Shown here: positions 39,655 through 47,083 of the stretch, in pieces | How positions within the stretch are numbered: position 1 is the first letter of the stretch | How the letters are laid out: the number at the start of each line of letters is the position of its first letter | NCBI GenBank assembly: GCA_910585485.1 | Contig: CAJUEZ010000015.1 | Span: 1 to 47,083 of the forward strand | Direction: 5' to 3' | Length of the DNA: 47,083 nt | From: an uncultured Clostridia bacterium | GTDB lineage: Bacteria > Bacillota > Clostridia > UBA1381 | The notes under the pieces: generated by a model | What the model was told of the DNA's origin: nothing | Seen by the model: only the letters and a program-made list of their open reading frames with translations | Databases searched by the model: none | Position numbers and translations under genes: made by a program

Positions 39655-41046
39655 ATGAAAAAAATAATAGCAATAGCGCTGACTGCGGCAATGTCTTTGT
39701 CATGCGCGGCAGTAAACGCTCAGGCTGCGGGAAGAATTGACGAGGTTTCTAAAGTACGTTCCACTGATGAAATAAACATTCTGTATAACGGAAAACTTGT
39801 TAAGTCTGACGTAAAGCCTGTGAATACGGAAGGCAGAGTTATGATTCCGTTCAGAGCCGCTCTTGAAAATATGGGCGCAAATGTTGAATATGATGAAAAT
39901 CAGAGACTTGTAACAGCAAAAAAGGGCGACACTGAAATCAAATTCACACTTATGGACAGCACTATTTATATTGACAAAAACGGAGAGCAGTCAACAATCA
40001 CTATGGATGTTCCGATGATTATTGTTGACGACTGGACTCTTGTTCCTATCCGTTTTATGAGTAACGCGCTTAATATGCACGTGGGTTGGGACTCAGAGAC
40101 AGAAACTGTTATAATAATGGATTATGATGATTATTATAATGAATTTGTATCAATCGCTCCAAATATGAATAAAATCATACAGCTTAAACAGCCGGAGTAC
40201 AATAAAGAATATGCAGCTTTTGACTTTGGAATGAATGTAGAGGACAAAACCGCGGGAGAAAAGGTCGATATGGCTTTGTCGGGAGACTTAAACTCCGTTT
40301 TGGCTGATAATGCCGAGGCTGTTGATATGAAGCTGAGTTTTGACTTTAATAACGCAAAGGATAATAGTAATTATCACATTAAAGACGCTGATGTGAATCT
40401 TGTTGTGAAAGACGGTCAGTTATACGCGAAAGTGAAGGCTGGCACCGCGGTAGACGAGCAGTGGTATAAGATTGACATGAACAACCTGATTGACTTAGTT
40501 TCAATGCCTGAGGACGCAAAGGATATTCTTAAAACGGCAATAAGCGCCGGTTCTTTGGGCACCGGTGAAGAAACTATGAAAGCGGCGCTTGTCGGATTCG
40601 TGGATAAAAGTAAAGACGCGACATTGGATATGGTAGAAATGCGCGCCGTTCAGATGGATATGTATGAATTTCTTGACGAATATTTCAACGTGACTGAAAA
40701 GGAAAACGGTGGATATTCTGTAAGCTTCAAAATGGATAAAAACGATTTGTTCAATGTTATGCTTGGAGGAATGGGACTTTCAGTTTCGGGAGACAACGAG
40801 TTGCCTTTGGAAATCACTGAAGCACTTAAAGGTATAGACTTCGAGGGAGATGTATCAGTAACTATGGACTGTGACGCTGAAAAGTCTGAATCAGAAGCTA
40901 AGATACATATCGGCTATAAAGATGAAGAGAGAAGTTTTGACGTAAAATTCAATATGACAGATAAGAGCGAAAAGACTGAAAATGCTCAGAATATAGTAAT
41001 TCCTGAAAATGCGAAGGATATTACAGAACTTTTGAAGAGTATGTAA
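39655..41046 (+). CDS. Secreted stalk-domain (copper amine oxidase N-terminal-like) protein
   Basis: A 463-residue exported protein. The signal peptide is MKKIIAIALTAAMSLSCAAV with likely cleavage after NAQA. Residues ~40-150 form the stalk/copper amine oxidase N-terminal-like domain: EINILYNGKLVKSD, GRVMIPFRAALENMGANVEYDE, WTLVPIRFMSNALNMHVGWD. The remaining ~310 residues are acidic, rich in alternating beta-strand patterns (VNLVVKDGQLYAKV, EQWYKIDMNNLIDLV), and not recognised. They loosely resemble the lipid-binding fold of LppX/LprG-like proteins, but I cannot assign it. Start ATG 39655 follows GGAGGAG; TTG 39640 is rejected. Confidence 0.75.
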   Translation: MKKIIAIALTAAMSLSCAAVNAQAAGRIDEVSKVRSTDEINILYNGKLVKSDVKPVNTEGRVMIPFRAALENMGANVEYDENQRLVTAKKGDTEIKFTLMDSTIYIDKNGEQSTITMDVPMIIVDDWTLVPIRFMSNALNMHVGWDSETETVIIMDYDDYYNEFVSIAPNMNKIIQLKQPEYNKEYAAFDFGMNVEDKTAGEKVDMALSGDLNSVLADNAEAVDMKLSFDFNNAKDNSNYHIKDADVNLVVKDGQLYAKVKAGTAVDEQWYKIDMNNLIDLVSMPEDAKDILKTAISAGSLGTGEETMKAALVGFVDKSKDATLDMVEMRAVQMDMYEFLDEYFNVTEKENGGYSVSFKMDKNDLFNVMLGGMGLSVSGDNELPLEITEALKGIDFEGDVSVTMDCDAEKSESEAKIHIGYKDEERSFDVKFNMTDKSEKTENAQNIVIPENAKDITELLKSM

Positions 41047-41067
41047 AACAGACAAATAAGTGATGAA

Positions 41068-41100
41068 TAAACAACGCCGTATTATACGGCGTTGTTTTAA
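41068..41100 (+). terminator. Intrinsic terminator of the stalk-protein gene
   Basis: AACAACGCCGTA pairs with TACGGCGTTGTT around TTA, followed by TT. Confidence 0.85.
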
Positions 41101-41155
41101 ATTTGTAAAAAATTTTAAAATTTTTCAAAAAACAGTGTGCAAATTGAAAGAAATG

Positions 41156-41164
41156 TGATATAAT
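41156..41164 (+). promoter_or_regulatory. Extended -10 promoter of the yicC-fmt operon
   Basis: TGATATAAT (41156-41164) is an extended -10. The -35 region 17 bp upstream (TGTGCA, 41136-41141) is weak. Confidence 0.55.
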
Positions 41165-41217
41165 GATTTAAATATTGGGTTTTTATGCCTATCAACAAAA
41201 GGACAGGAGAAAAAACA

Positions 41218-42096
41218 ATGCTAAAAAGTATGACCGGCTACGGCAGACGAGAGACTGTAACTGATGGTAAAAAGATACTGATTGAGATTAAATCGGTCAA
41301 TCACAGATATTCTGATTACAATATTAAAGTACAAAGACATCTTGGATATATGGAGGACAGAATCAGAAAGCACGTTTCTGAAAGTATAACACGCGGAAAA
41401 GTGGATATATATCTTAATGTTGAGAATTATGAGACTGCAGACAAGGAAATCACGCTTAATAAAGCGATTGTGGAAAATTATATCAATGTTCTTATGCAGC
41501 TTAGGGATGAATTTAAATTAAAGGATGATATAACCGTTACAAGCGTGGCGAGGAATCAGGACATTTTTCTGACAGAAAGAATCGAGGAAGACGAGGAGCA
41601 GCTTTGGAACACTGTTAAAACGGTTCTTGACGAGGCATTGGGTGACTTTGTTTCAATGCGCGAGCGCGAGGGCGAACGCATTGAGAAGGATTTATGTGAA
41701 CGAATCAAGTATATGCGCACTCTTGTAAGAAAAATAGACGAGCGTTCGCCTCAAACTGTTAAGGAATACAGTGACAGACTGTATGACAAGATAAAGGATA
41801 TGCTTGAAGGCAGAGAAATAGACGAGGGACGCATTCTGACAGAAGTTGCAATATATGCGGATAAAGTAGCGGTAAACGAGGAAACAGTCAGACTTGCAAG
41901 TCATTTCTCGGAATTTGATAATATTATTGGAAGCGGTGAACCCGCGGGAAGAAAACTGGACTTTTTGATTCAGGAAATCAATCGGGAAGTGAATACTATA
42001 GGCTCAAAAGCGAGCGATATAGAGATAGCAAAAACTGTTGTAACCCTTAAAGGCGAAATTGAAAAGCTTAGGGAACAGATACAGAATATAGAATAA
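41218..42096 (+). CDS. yicC: YicC/YloC family endoribonuclease
   Basis: A 292-residue protein with the family start MLKSMTGYGRRE and EIKSVNHRYSDYNIK. The C-terminal DUF1732 region has LTEVAIYADKVAVNEETVRLASH and GRKLDFLIQEINREVNTIGSKASD. YicC-type proteins are RNA-cleaving enzymes linked to small-RNA decay in E. coli. The start is ATG 41218 with AGGAG eight bases upstream; the frame from 41185 is not used. It opens the conserved yicC-remA-gmk-rpoZ block. Confidence 0.93.
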   Translation: MLKSMTGYGRRETVTDGKKILIEIKSVNHRYSDYNIKVQRHLGYMEDRIRKHVSESITRGKVDIYLNVENYETADKEITLNKAIVENYINVLMQLRDEFKLKDDITVTSVARNQDIFLTERIEEDEEQLWNTVKTVLDEALGDFVSMREREGERIEKDLCERIKYMRTLVRKIDERSPQTVKEYSDRLYDKIKDMLEGREIDEGRILTEVAIYADKVAVNEETVRLASHFSEFDNIIGSGEPAGRKLDFLIQEINREVNTIGSKASDIEIAKTVVTLKGEIEKLREQIQNIE

Positions 42097-42128
42097 AATA
42101 TTTCAGATATACTGACGGAGATATAAAT

Positions 42129-42395
42129 ATGAAACTGATAAACATAGGCTTTGGAAACATGGTAAACGCGGAACGTGTTATTGCGGTTGTAAGTCCCGAA
42201 TCCGCGCCGATAAAGCGTATAGTCCGTGAAGCGGAGGATAAAGGAAATCTTATAAACGCTACATACGGCAGACGCACAAGAGCGGTAATAGTGACTGACA
42301 GCGACCATATCGTTTTATCCGCCCTTCAGACTGAAACGGTATCGGCAAGACTGGGCGGAGAAGTTAATGAAGAGGCGGTGAAACAGCATGAATAA
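42129..42395 (+). CDS. remA: RemA family DNA-binding regulator (DUF370)
   Basis: An 88-residue protein. KLINIGFGNMVNAERVIAVVSPESAPIKRIV is the RemA signature, followed by NATYGRRTRAVIVTDSDHIVLSA. In Bacillus RemA activates biofilm-matrix and osmoprotection genes by wrapping DNA around oligomeric rings. Position before gmk is conserved in Bacillota. GGAG lies eight bases before the ATG, and the 3' end overlaps gmk by 8 bases. Confidence 0.93.
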   Translation: MKLINIGFGNMVNAERVIAVVSPESAPIKRIVREAEDKGNLINATYGRRTRAVIVTDSDHIVLSALQTETVSARLGGEVNEEAVKQHE

Positions 42396-42990
42396 TGGAA
42401 TATTGTTTGTTATGTCCGGACCTTCCGGTACGGGGAAAGGCACAATATGCTCCGCGCTTCTTGAAAATAAAGAGAACGATGTGTTTTTGTCCGTATCTTC
42501 AACAACGCGTGAAAAGCGCGTTGGAGAAACCGATGGCGTGACGTATAATTACACGACCTTTGAAAACTTTGAGAGCATGATAGAACGCGGTGAAATGCTG
42601 GAGTATGCAATGTACAGCGGAAACTATTACGGAACACCCAAAAAAACAGTGCAGGATATGCTTTCGGCGGGAAAAAATGTGCTTCTTGAGATTGAGCCTC
42701 AGGGAGCGCTCAAGGTGAAAGAAATATTTCCCGAGGCGGTTTTGATGTTTATAGTGCCTCCTTCAATGGCAGAACTGAAAAAGCGGCTTGAAGAGAGAGG
42801 GCGGGAAACGGAAGATCAGATAGAAAAGCGGCTTGAAGCTGCAAAATGGGAATTTAATCAGTCTCCCAAATATAATCAGATATTTGTTAACGATAACCTT
42901 GAAAATTGTGTCAGGGAAGTCGAAAACGCTATGAAAGATAAGATTGCAAAACGTAATCTTGTTGATAAATTATTAAGTGAAAAGTATTAA
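42388..42990 (+). CDS. gmk: Guanylate kinase
   Basis: A 200-residue enzyme that converts GMP to GDP. The P-loop GPSGTGKGTI lies near residue 10. The GMP-binding segment is SVSSTTREKRVGETDGVTY, and YAMYSGNYYGTPKKTV and LLEIEPQGALKVK follow. In the last, Glu-Pro replaces the more common D-V/I-Q context but keeps the family pattern. Length and neighbours (remA, rpoZ) are standard. The ATG lies inside remA. Confidence 0.97.
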   Translation: MNNGILFVMSGPSGTGKGTICSALLENKENDVFLSVSSTTREKRVGETDGVTYNYTTFENFESMIERGEMLEYAMYSGNYYGTPKKTVQDMLSAGKNVLLEIEPQGALKVKEIFPEAVLMFIVPPSMAELKKRLEERGRETEDQIEKRLEAAKWEFNQSPKYNQIFVNDNLENCVREVENAMKDKIAKRNLVDKLLSEKY

Positions 42991-43007
42991 TATGGAGGAA
43001 TAGAATT

Positions 43008-43304
43008 ATGATGATTAAACCTGGAATTACCGAACTTTCAAAATGTGTGGACAGCCGTTACACTCTTGTGTCAATGGCGGCAAAGCGAGCGAGAATGATA
43101 GGTAAGGAACGCATGTCAGACGTGGAAGCGCACGGTTCTGAAAAGCCTGTTACAGTTGCGGCTGATGAGATAGTATGCGGTAAAATCGGATATGTTCGTT
43201 CAGAGGCTATAAAGCGCGCAAAGGCATGGGAAGATGAAAAGGCGGCAAACATTCTTTCTCTCAGTATTTCTGAAGATGAGGAAGGCGAATTGTCAGAAGA
43301 ATAA
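43008..43304 (+). CDS. rpoZ: DNA-directed RNA polymerase omega subunit
   Basis: A 98-residue protein with the omega pattern ITELSKCVDSRYTLVSMAAKRARMIG at the N-terminus and KPVTVAADEI. The C-terminal acidic tail (EDEEGELSEE) is longer than in some relatives. GGAGG lies nine bases before ATG 43008; the next codon is also ATG. It follows gmk after 17 bases. The coaBC (dfp) gene often found between rpoZ and priA is missing here. Confidence 0.9.
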   Translation: MMIKPGITELSKCVDSRYTLVSMAAKRARMIGKERMSDVEAHGSEKPVTVAADEIVCGKIGYVRSEAIKRAKAWEDEKAANILSLSISEDEEGELSEE

Positions 43305-43320
43305 TTATAGGTGACATTAT

Positions 43321-45765
43321 ATGATTGCAAAGGTTATTGTGGATTACAGGTCTAAGCAAGTGGACCGCTTCTTTGACTATCTTGTTCCAGATGAATTAGA
43401 AAATAAAATTAAGATAGGCAGCAGAGTTCTTGTGCCATTCTCGGCGGGAAACAAGGAAGTGGAAGGATTTTGCATGGGGTTTTCCGAAACCTCGGAAAGT
43501 AAAAAGCTTAAATCCATAATACGGCTTGCGCATGATGCTTTAGCGTTTGACGAGGATATGATGACCGTCATTGAGTGGATGCGCAAAAAATATCTTTCGC
43601 CATATCTTGACATTATCCACGCTATAGTGCCTGCCGGTACTGCTGTAAAAAGCAAGGAGTGGATACTAACAAATCAGGATACTGATGATATTAAAGAAAA
43701 ATCACAAATTCGGAAAAGTATTTTAAGCGCTCTAAAAGATAACGGCGGAGGCATGGAGTATGACGAACTCAAAAAACTTTTTGACCGTGACATACAAAGT
43801 CATGTGCGCGAAATGATAAAAGACAGTATTCTGAAAAAAGAGTACAGGCATTCAACGAATGTAAAAGATAAAAAAATAAAGTGTCTGCGTCTTGCCGTAA
43901 ACGGTGAAAAGGCGGCGGAAGCGGCGAAAGAACTTATGGTTAAGGCGCCTGTTCAGTCAAGAATACTTGAAATACTGTATGAAAATGAATTTGTAGCGCA
44001 AAGCGATGTTATAAAATTCGCGTCAGCGTCTTCATCGGCAGTAAACTCGCTTATCAAAAAGGGATTGATTGAAAGTTTTTATATTACAGTTGATAGAGAT
44101 CCTTATCGCGGCAGAATATTCAAGAAAACCGAGAAAATGACACCTACTCCGGAACAGAAAAACGCGATAGACACAATTAATTCTTCAATAGAACGAAGTG
44201 ACGGTATGACGTATCTTCTGCACGGAGTGACGGGTAGCGGAAAAACGGAAGTTTTTATGCAGGCTATAGAACATGCTGTTAAATCAGGGAAAAAAGCTTT
44301 GATGCTTGTCCCGGAAATATCGCTGACACCGCAGATGGTCTCACGGTTTATGTCGCGTTTTCAAAGCCGCATTGCGATAATACACAGCGGACTGTCAATA
44401 GGAGAAAGATATGACCAGTGGAAACGCATAAAGGAAGATGGCGCGGATATAGTTATAGGCGCGCGGAGCGCGGTTTTTGCGCCTGTTAAAAATATTGGAA
44501 TAATTATCATGGACGAGGAACATTCGGATACATACAAATCAGATATGTCCCCGAGGTATCATGCGAGAGAAGTCGCTTTAATGCGCGCGGAAATGTCCGG
44601 CGCCGCGGTCGTTCTCGCGTCTGCAACACCGTCTGTGGAAAGCTATTATAAGGCAAAAACAGGAGAATATAGTCTCCTTGAAATGAATACAAGATATAAT
44701 CAAAATAAAATGCCGGATATTTTCATCAGCGATATGAGAAGCGAGTTATCCAAGGGAAACAAGAGTATGCTTTCAGGCAGATTATATAATGAGATTGCTG
44801 AAAATCTGCAAAGAGGAGAGCAGACTATTCTATTCCTTAACAGACGCGGTTTTTCCACATTTGTATCATGCAGAACTTGCGGTTTCGTTCCTAAATGTCC
44901 GTCATGCAGCATATCTTTGACATATCATAAATATGAGAATTTGTTAAAGTGTCATTACTGCGGATACAGCATACCGAATTATTCTGTATGTCCGGAATGC
45001 GGAAGCAAGTACATAAGATATTTTGGCGGCGGCACTCAGAAAGTTGAAGAGGAAATAAAACATTTGTTCCCAAACGCATCCACAATACGCATGGACATGG
45101 ATACGACAGGTAAAAAGCAGTCTCATGAAAATATATTAAAAAAATTTGAGAAGGATAGAATAGATATACTTATAGGCACTCAGATGGTGGCAAAGGGACT
45201 GGATTTTGAGAATGTGACGCTTGTAGGAGTTATAGCGGCGGACACGATGCTGCATATAAATGATTTTCGGAGCGGTGAAAGAACTTTCTCAATGCTCGAA
45301 CAGGTTTCAGGGCGCGCCGGACGCGGTGACAAGGAAGGACGCGCGGTTATACAAACCTACTCTCCGGAACATGAGGCGATAAGGCTGGTTAAAACTCATG
45401 ACTATAAAGCGTTTTATGATAGTGAGATTGCGGAAAGAAACGCTATGTGGTATCCGCCGTTTTGTAAAATCATAATCGTTATGTTTCAGGGTAATGATGA
45501 AGAGCACACGGGAAAGACTGCGAGGTTTTTTGCAGAACAGCTTGCGTCTTTGAAGGAGCAGAAACAAAAAATACAGGTGTTGGGACCTATACCGTCGTAT
45601 ATATCTAAAATTAAGAATAAATACAGATGGCAGATAGTGTTTAAATGTGAAGATGATGAAAAACTCGGCGAAATTTTGTCTGAGGCGGAAATGTCATGCA
45701 GAAACAGCAAAAACTGTTCGGATATTTCAATTGTTATAGACAAATCTCCGGGTATGATATATTAA
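43321..45765 (+). CDS. priA: Primosomal protein N' (PriA replication-restart helicase)
   Basis: An 814-residue superfamily 2 helicase. The N-terminal DNA-binding domain starts AKVIVDYRSKQVDRFFDYLV. Walker A is HGVTGSGKTEVF, Walker B is IIIMDEEH, and the ASATPS motif is present. The zinc-binding insert has CRTCGFVPKCPSCS, KCHYCGYS and VCPECGSKY, eight cysteines in all. Motifs IGTQMVAKGLDFENV and QVSGRAGRGDKEG follow. The length is normal. It restarts stalled replication forks. Confidence 0.97.
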   Translation: MIAKVIVDYRSKQVDRFFDYLVPDELENKIKIGSRVLVPFSAGNKEVEGFCMGFSETSESKKLKSIIRLAHDALAFDEDMMTVIEWMRKKYLSPYLDIIHAIVPAGTAVKSKEWILTNQDTDDIKEKSQIRKSILSALKDNGGGMEYDELKKLFDRDIQSHVREMIKDSILKKEYRHSTNVKDKKIKCLRLAVNGEKAAEAAKELMVKAPVQSRILEILYENEFVAQSDVIKFASASSSAVNSLIKKGLIESFYITVDRDPYRGRIFKKTEKMTPTPEQKNAIDTINSSIERSDGMTYLLHGVTGSGKTEVFMQAIEHAVKSGKKALMLVPEISLTPQMVSRFMSRFQSRIAIIHSGLSIGERYDQWKRIKEDGADIVIGARSAVFAPVKNIGIIIMDEEHSDTYKSDMSPRYHAREVALMRAEMSGAAVVLASATPSVESYYKAKTGEYSLLEMNTRYNQNKMPDIFISDMRSELSKGNKSMLSGRLYNEIAENLQRGEQTILFLNRRGFSTFVSCRTCGFVPKCPSCSISLTYHKYENLLKCHYCGYSIPNYSVCPECGSKYIRYFGGGTQKVEEEIKHLFPNASTIRMDMDTTGKKQSHENILKKFEKDRIDILIGTQMVAKGLDFENVTLVGVIAADTMLHINDFRSGERTFSMLEQVSGRAGRGDKEGRAVIQTYSPEHEAIRLVKTHDYKAFYDSEIAERNAMWYPPFCKIIIVMFQGNDEEHTGKTARFFAEQLASLKEQKQKIQVLGPIPSYISKIKNKYRWQIVFKCEDDEKLGEILSEAEMSCRNSKNCSDISIVIDKSPGMIY

Positions 45766-45780
45766 AGAAGGGGAATAACA

Positions 45781-46230
45781 ATGGCAATAAGAGAAGTTAG
45801 AACAAAGGAAGATGAGATTTTATATAAAAGCTGCAAAGAAGTAATTAAATTTGATGAAAAACTGCATATACTTCTTGATGATATGTATGATACGATGTCA
45901 AGCCATGATGGTGTCGGACTGGCAGCGCCTCAGGTTGGAATACTGAAGAGAGCAGTAGTGATTGACGTGGGCGAGGGGAAATTAGAACTTATTAACCCTG
46001 AAATAATCGAGCAGAGCGGCGAGCAGACCGGAAACGAAGGCTGTTTGAGCGTGCCCGGAATATGGGGCGAGGTTACGCGCCCGAACGTTGTGACTGTTAA
46101 GGCGCAGGACAGAAACGGAAAGTGGTTTAAAATAACCGGAGAGGGACTGCTTGCGAGAGCCATATGTCACGAAACAGAGCATTTGGATGGCAAGCTGTTT
46201 CTTGACAGAGTGACTAAATTTGTAGAATAA
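45781..46230 (+). CDS. def: Peptide deformylase
   Basis: A 149-residue metalloenzyme that removes the formyl group from nascent N-termini. Motif I is GVGLAAPQVG, motif II is EGCLSVP with the metal-binding Cys, and motif III is ICHETEHLDGKLF (HExxH with Thr where Ile/Tyr is common). The type 1 length is normal. It precedes fmt by 12 bases, the usual def-fmt pair. Confidence 0.97.
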   Translation: MAIREVRTKEDEILYKSCKEVIKFDEKLHILLDDMYDTMSSHDGVGLAAPQVGILKRAVVIDVGEGKLELINPEIIEQSGEQTGNEGCLSVPGIWGEVTRPNVVTVKAQDRNGKWFKITGEGLLARAICHETEHLDGKLFLDRVTKFVE

Positions 46231-46242
46231 CGGAGAATGTGT

Positions 46243-47083
46243 ATGAAAATACTGTTTATGGGTACTCCCGACTTTGCTTCGGCATCACTGAGCGCGTTAA
46301 TCAACTCAGGCAAGGATGTTGTCGGAGTAGTCTCACAGCCCGACAAACCAAAGGGCAGGGGACACAAAATGGTGCCTACTGACGTGAAAAAGACGGCGCA
46401 GGAGGCGGGACTTAAAGTGTTTCAGCCGGAAAGCGTGAAAAACGGAGAACTGAATGAGATACTTGATGAATTAAAGCCGGATATTATAGTAGTCGTGGCA
46501 TATGGAAAAATACTGCCGGATTATATCATAAACTATCCGAAATACGGCTGCGTGAATGTGCATGCCTCGCTGCTTCCGAAGTACCGCGGAGCCGCTCCGA
46601 TACAGTGGGCAATTATAAACGGCGAAAAAGTAACCGGTGTCACAACAATGAAAATGGATTCAGGTGTTGACACAGGGGATATGCTGTTAAAAGAAGAAAC
46701 GGAAATAGGCGAATATGAAACCTCACAGGAATTATTTGAACGTCTTGCTCAAATTGGCGGAAGACTTTTAATAGACACGATTGACGGATTGGAAAACGGA
46801 ACAATTATCCCCAAAAAGCAGGAACATGACAAACACACATACGCGCCTATGATTTCAAAAGCGACCGGAATAATAGACTGGAATAAAAGCGCTCGCGAAA
46901 TCTCAAAACTCATATGCGGTATGAATTCATGGCCGCTTGCCGCGACAACGTATAAAGGCGAAACGCTTAAAATTGCTGAGGCAAGAATATGTGAGGATAA
47001 TTCGGTAAAAAATGCGGGTGAGATACTTTCGCTTGATAAAGGAAAAGGATTAAAGGTTTCCTGCGGTGAGGGAACTCTTTATA
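46243..47083 (+). CDS. fmt: Methionyl-tRNA formyltransferase, 3' end outside window
   Basis: About 280 residues are visible; the gene runs off the end of the window without a stop. It formylates initiator Met-tRNA. MKILFMGTPDFASASLSAL, the catalytic segment NVHASLLPKYRGAAPIQWAI and MDSGVDTGDML are diagnostic, and the beginning of the C-terminal OB fold (INSWPLA-like MNSWPLAATTYKGE) follows. The start is ATG 46243 with CGGAG seven bases upstream; ATG 46237 in the same frame is too close to the ribosome site. Confidence 0.96.
   Translation, partial: MKILFMGTPDFASASLSALINSGKDVVGVVSQPDKPKGRGHKMVPTDVKKTAQEAGLKVFQPESVKNGELNEILDELKPDIIVVVAYGKILPDYIINYPKYGCVNVHASLLPKYRGAAPIQWAIINGEKVTGVTTMKMDSGVDTGDMLLKEETEIGEYETSQELFERLAQIGGRLLIDTIDGLENGTIIPKKQEHDKHTYAPMISKATGIIDWNKSAREISKLICGMNSWPLAATTYKGETLKIAEARICEDNSVKNAGEILSLDKGKGLKVSCGEGTLY

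Noticed and set aside
1..47083. CRISPR array, tRNA or rRNA genes, insertion sequences, prophage
   Set aside because: No regularly spaced direct repeats, cloverleaf sequences, transposase or phage-type ORFs were seen.

Overview
The window reads as chromosomal DNA from an AT-rich, low-GC Gram-positive bacterium of the class Clostridia (Bacillota). The grounds are three sporulation genes (ylbJ, yqfC, yqfD), the small yqzL gene between era and recO, remA next to gmk, strong AGGAGG-type ribosome sites, and frequent TTG or GTG starts. Many promoters are near-consensus with 17-bp spacers, often with an extended -10 (TGATATAAT). The genus cannot be fixed from the sequence; an anaerobic gut or plant-fibre lineage is a guess, based on the beta-L-arabinofuranosidase and stalk-domain proteins. 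I see no tRNA, rRNA, CRISPR array, insertion sequence or phage gene.

Layout. 1-2817 (+): 3' part of a thymidylate kinase, an SGNH hydrolase and an FAD-dependent dehydrogenase. 2860-5555 (-): thiamine salvage operon thiW-thiM-thiE-thiD, with a promoter and a palindrome but no TPP riboswitch. 5740-6930 (+): a solitary trpB. 6974-8743: a small YtxH-like protein (-) and a DUF1015 protein (+). 8750-11068 (+): L21 leader RNA, rplU, rpmA, a possible kinase remnant, and obg. 11100-17130: ylbJ (-), then yqfC-yqfD-phoH-ybeY-era-yqzL-recO (+). 17304-20116 (+): rpsT, a WYL regulator with its GyrI-like partner, and galM. 20224-21507 (+): a class Ic aspartate aminotransferase. 21604-27781 (+): cell-surface genes, namely a TagF/TagB-type glycerophosphotransferase, a family 2 glycosyltransferase, then an apparent O-acylation operon (membrane SGNH hydrolase, DUF4358 lipoprotein, MBOAT acyltransferase, DHHW protein). 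27857-32123 (-): carA-carB. 32460-34341 (+): glnK-amtB. 34483-37747 (+): a MATE transporter broken after about 60 codons, followed by a GH127 enzyme that starts abruptly. 37771-39522 (-): rqcH. 39655-41046 (+): a secreted stalk-domain protein. 41218-47083 (+): yicC-remA-gmk-rpoZ-priA-def-fmt, with fmt running off the end.

Most of the window is housekeeping. The most interesting signals lie between genes. The carAB leader encodes an unlisted 30-codon peptide whose stop codon overlaps the 5' arm of an intrinsic terminator and is preceded by a very U-rich stretch. This is the architecture of the E. coli pyrBI attenuator and suggests UTP-sensing by coupled transcription and translation. Across the same intergenic region, the glnK-amtB leader has two tandem intrinsic terminators. 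The first is overlapped by a small hairpin with an A1/G4 hexaloop, as expected for an ANTAR antiterminator target. Other points of note are the thi-operon palindrome, a galM promoter nested inside a terminator-like hairpin, the WYL-regulator operator, a terminator in the leader of the O-acylation operon, and the broken MATE/GH127 junction.
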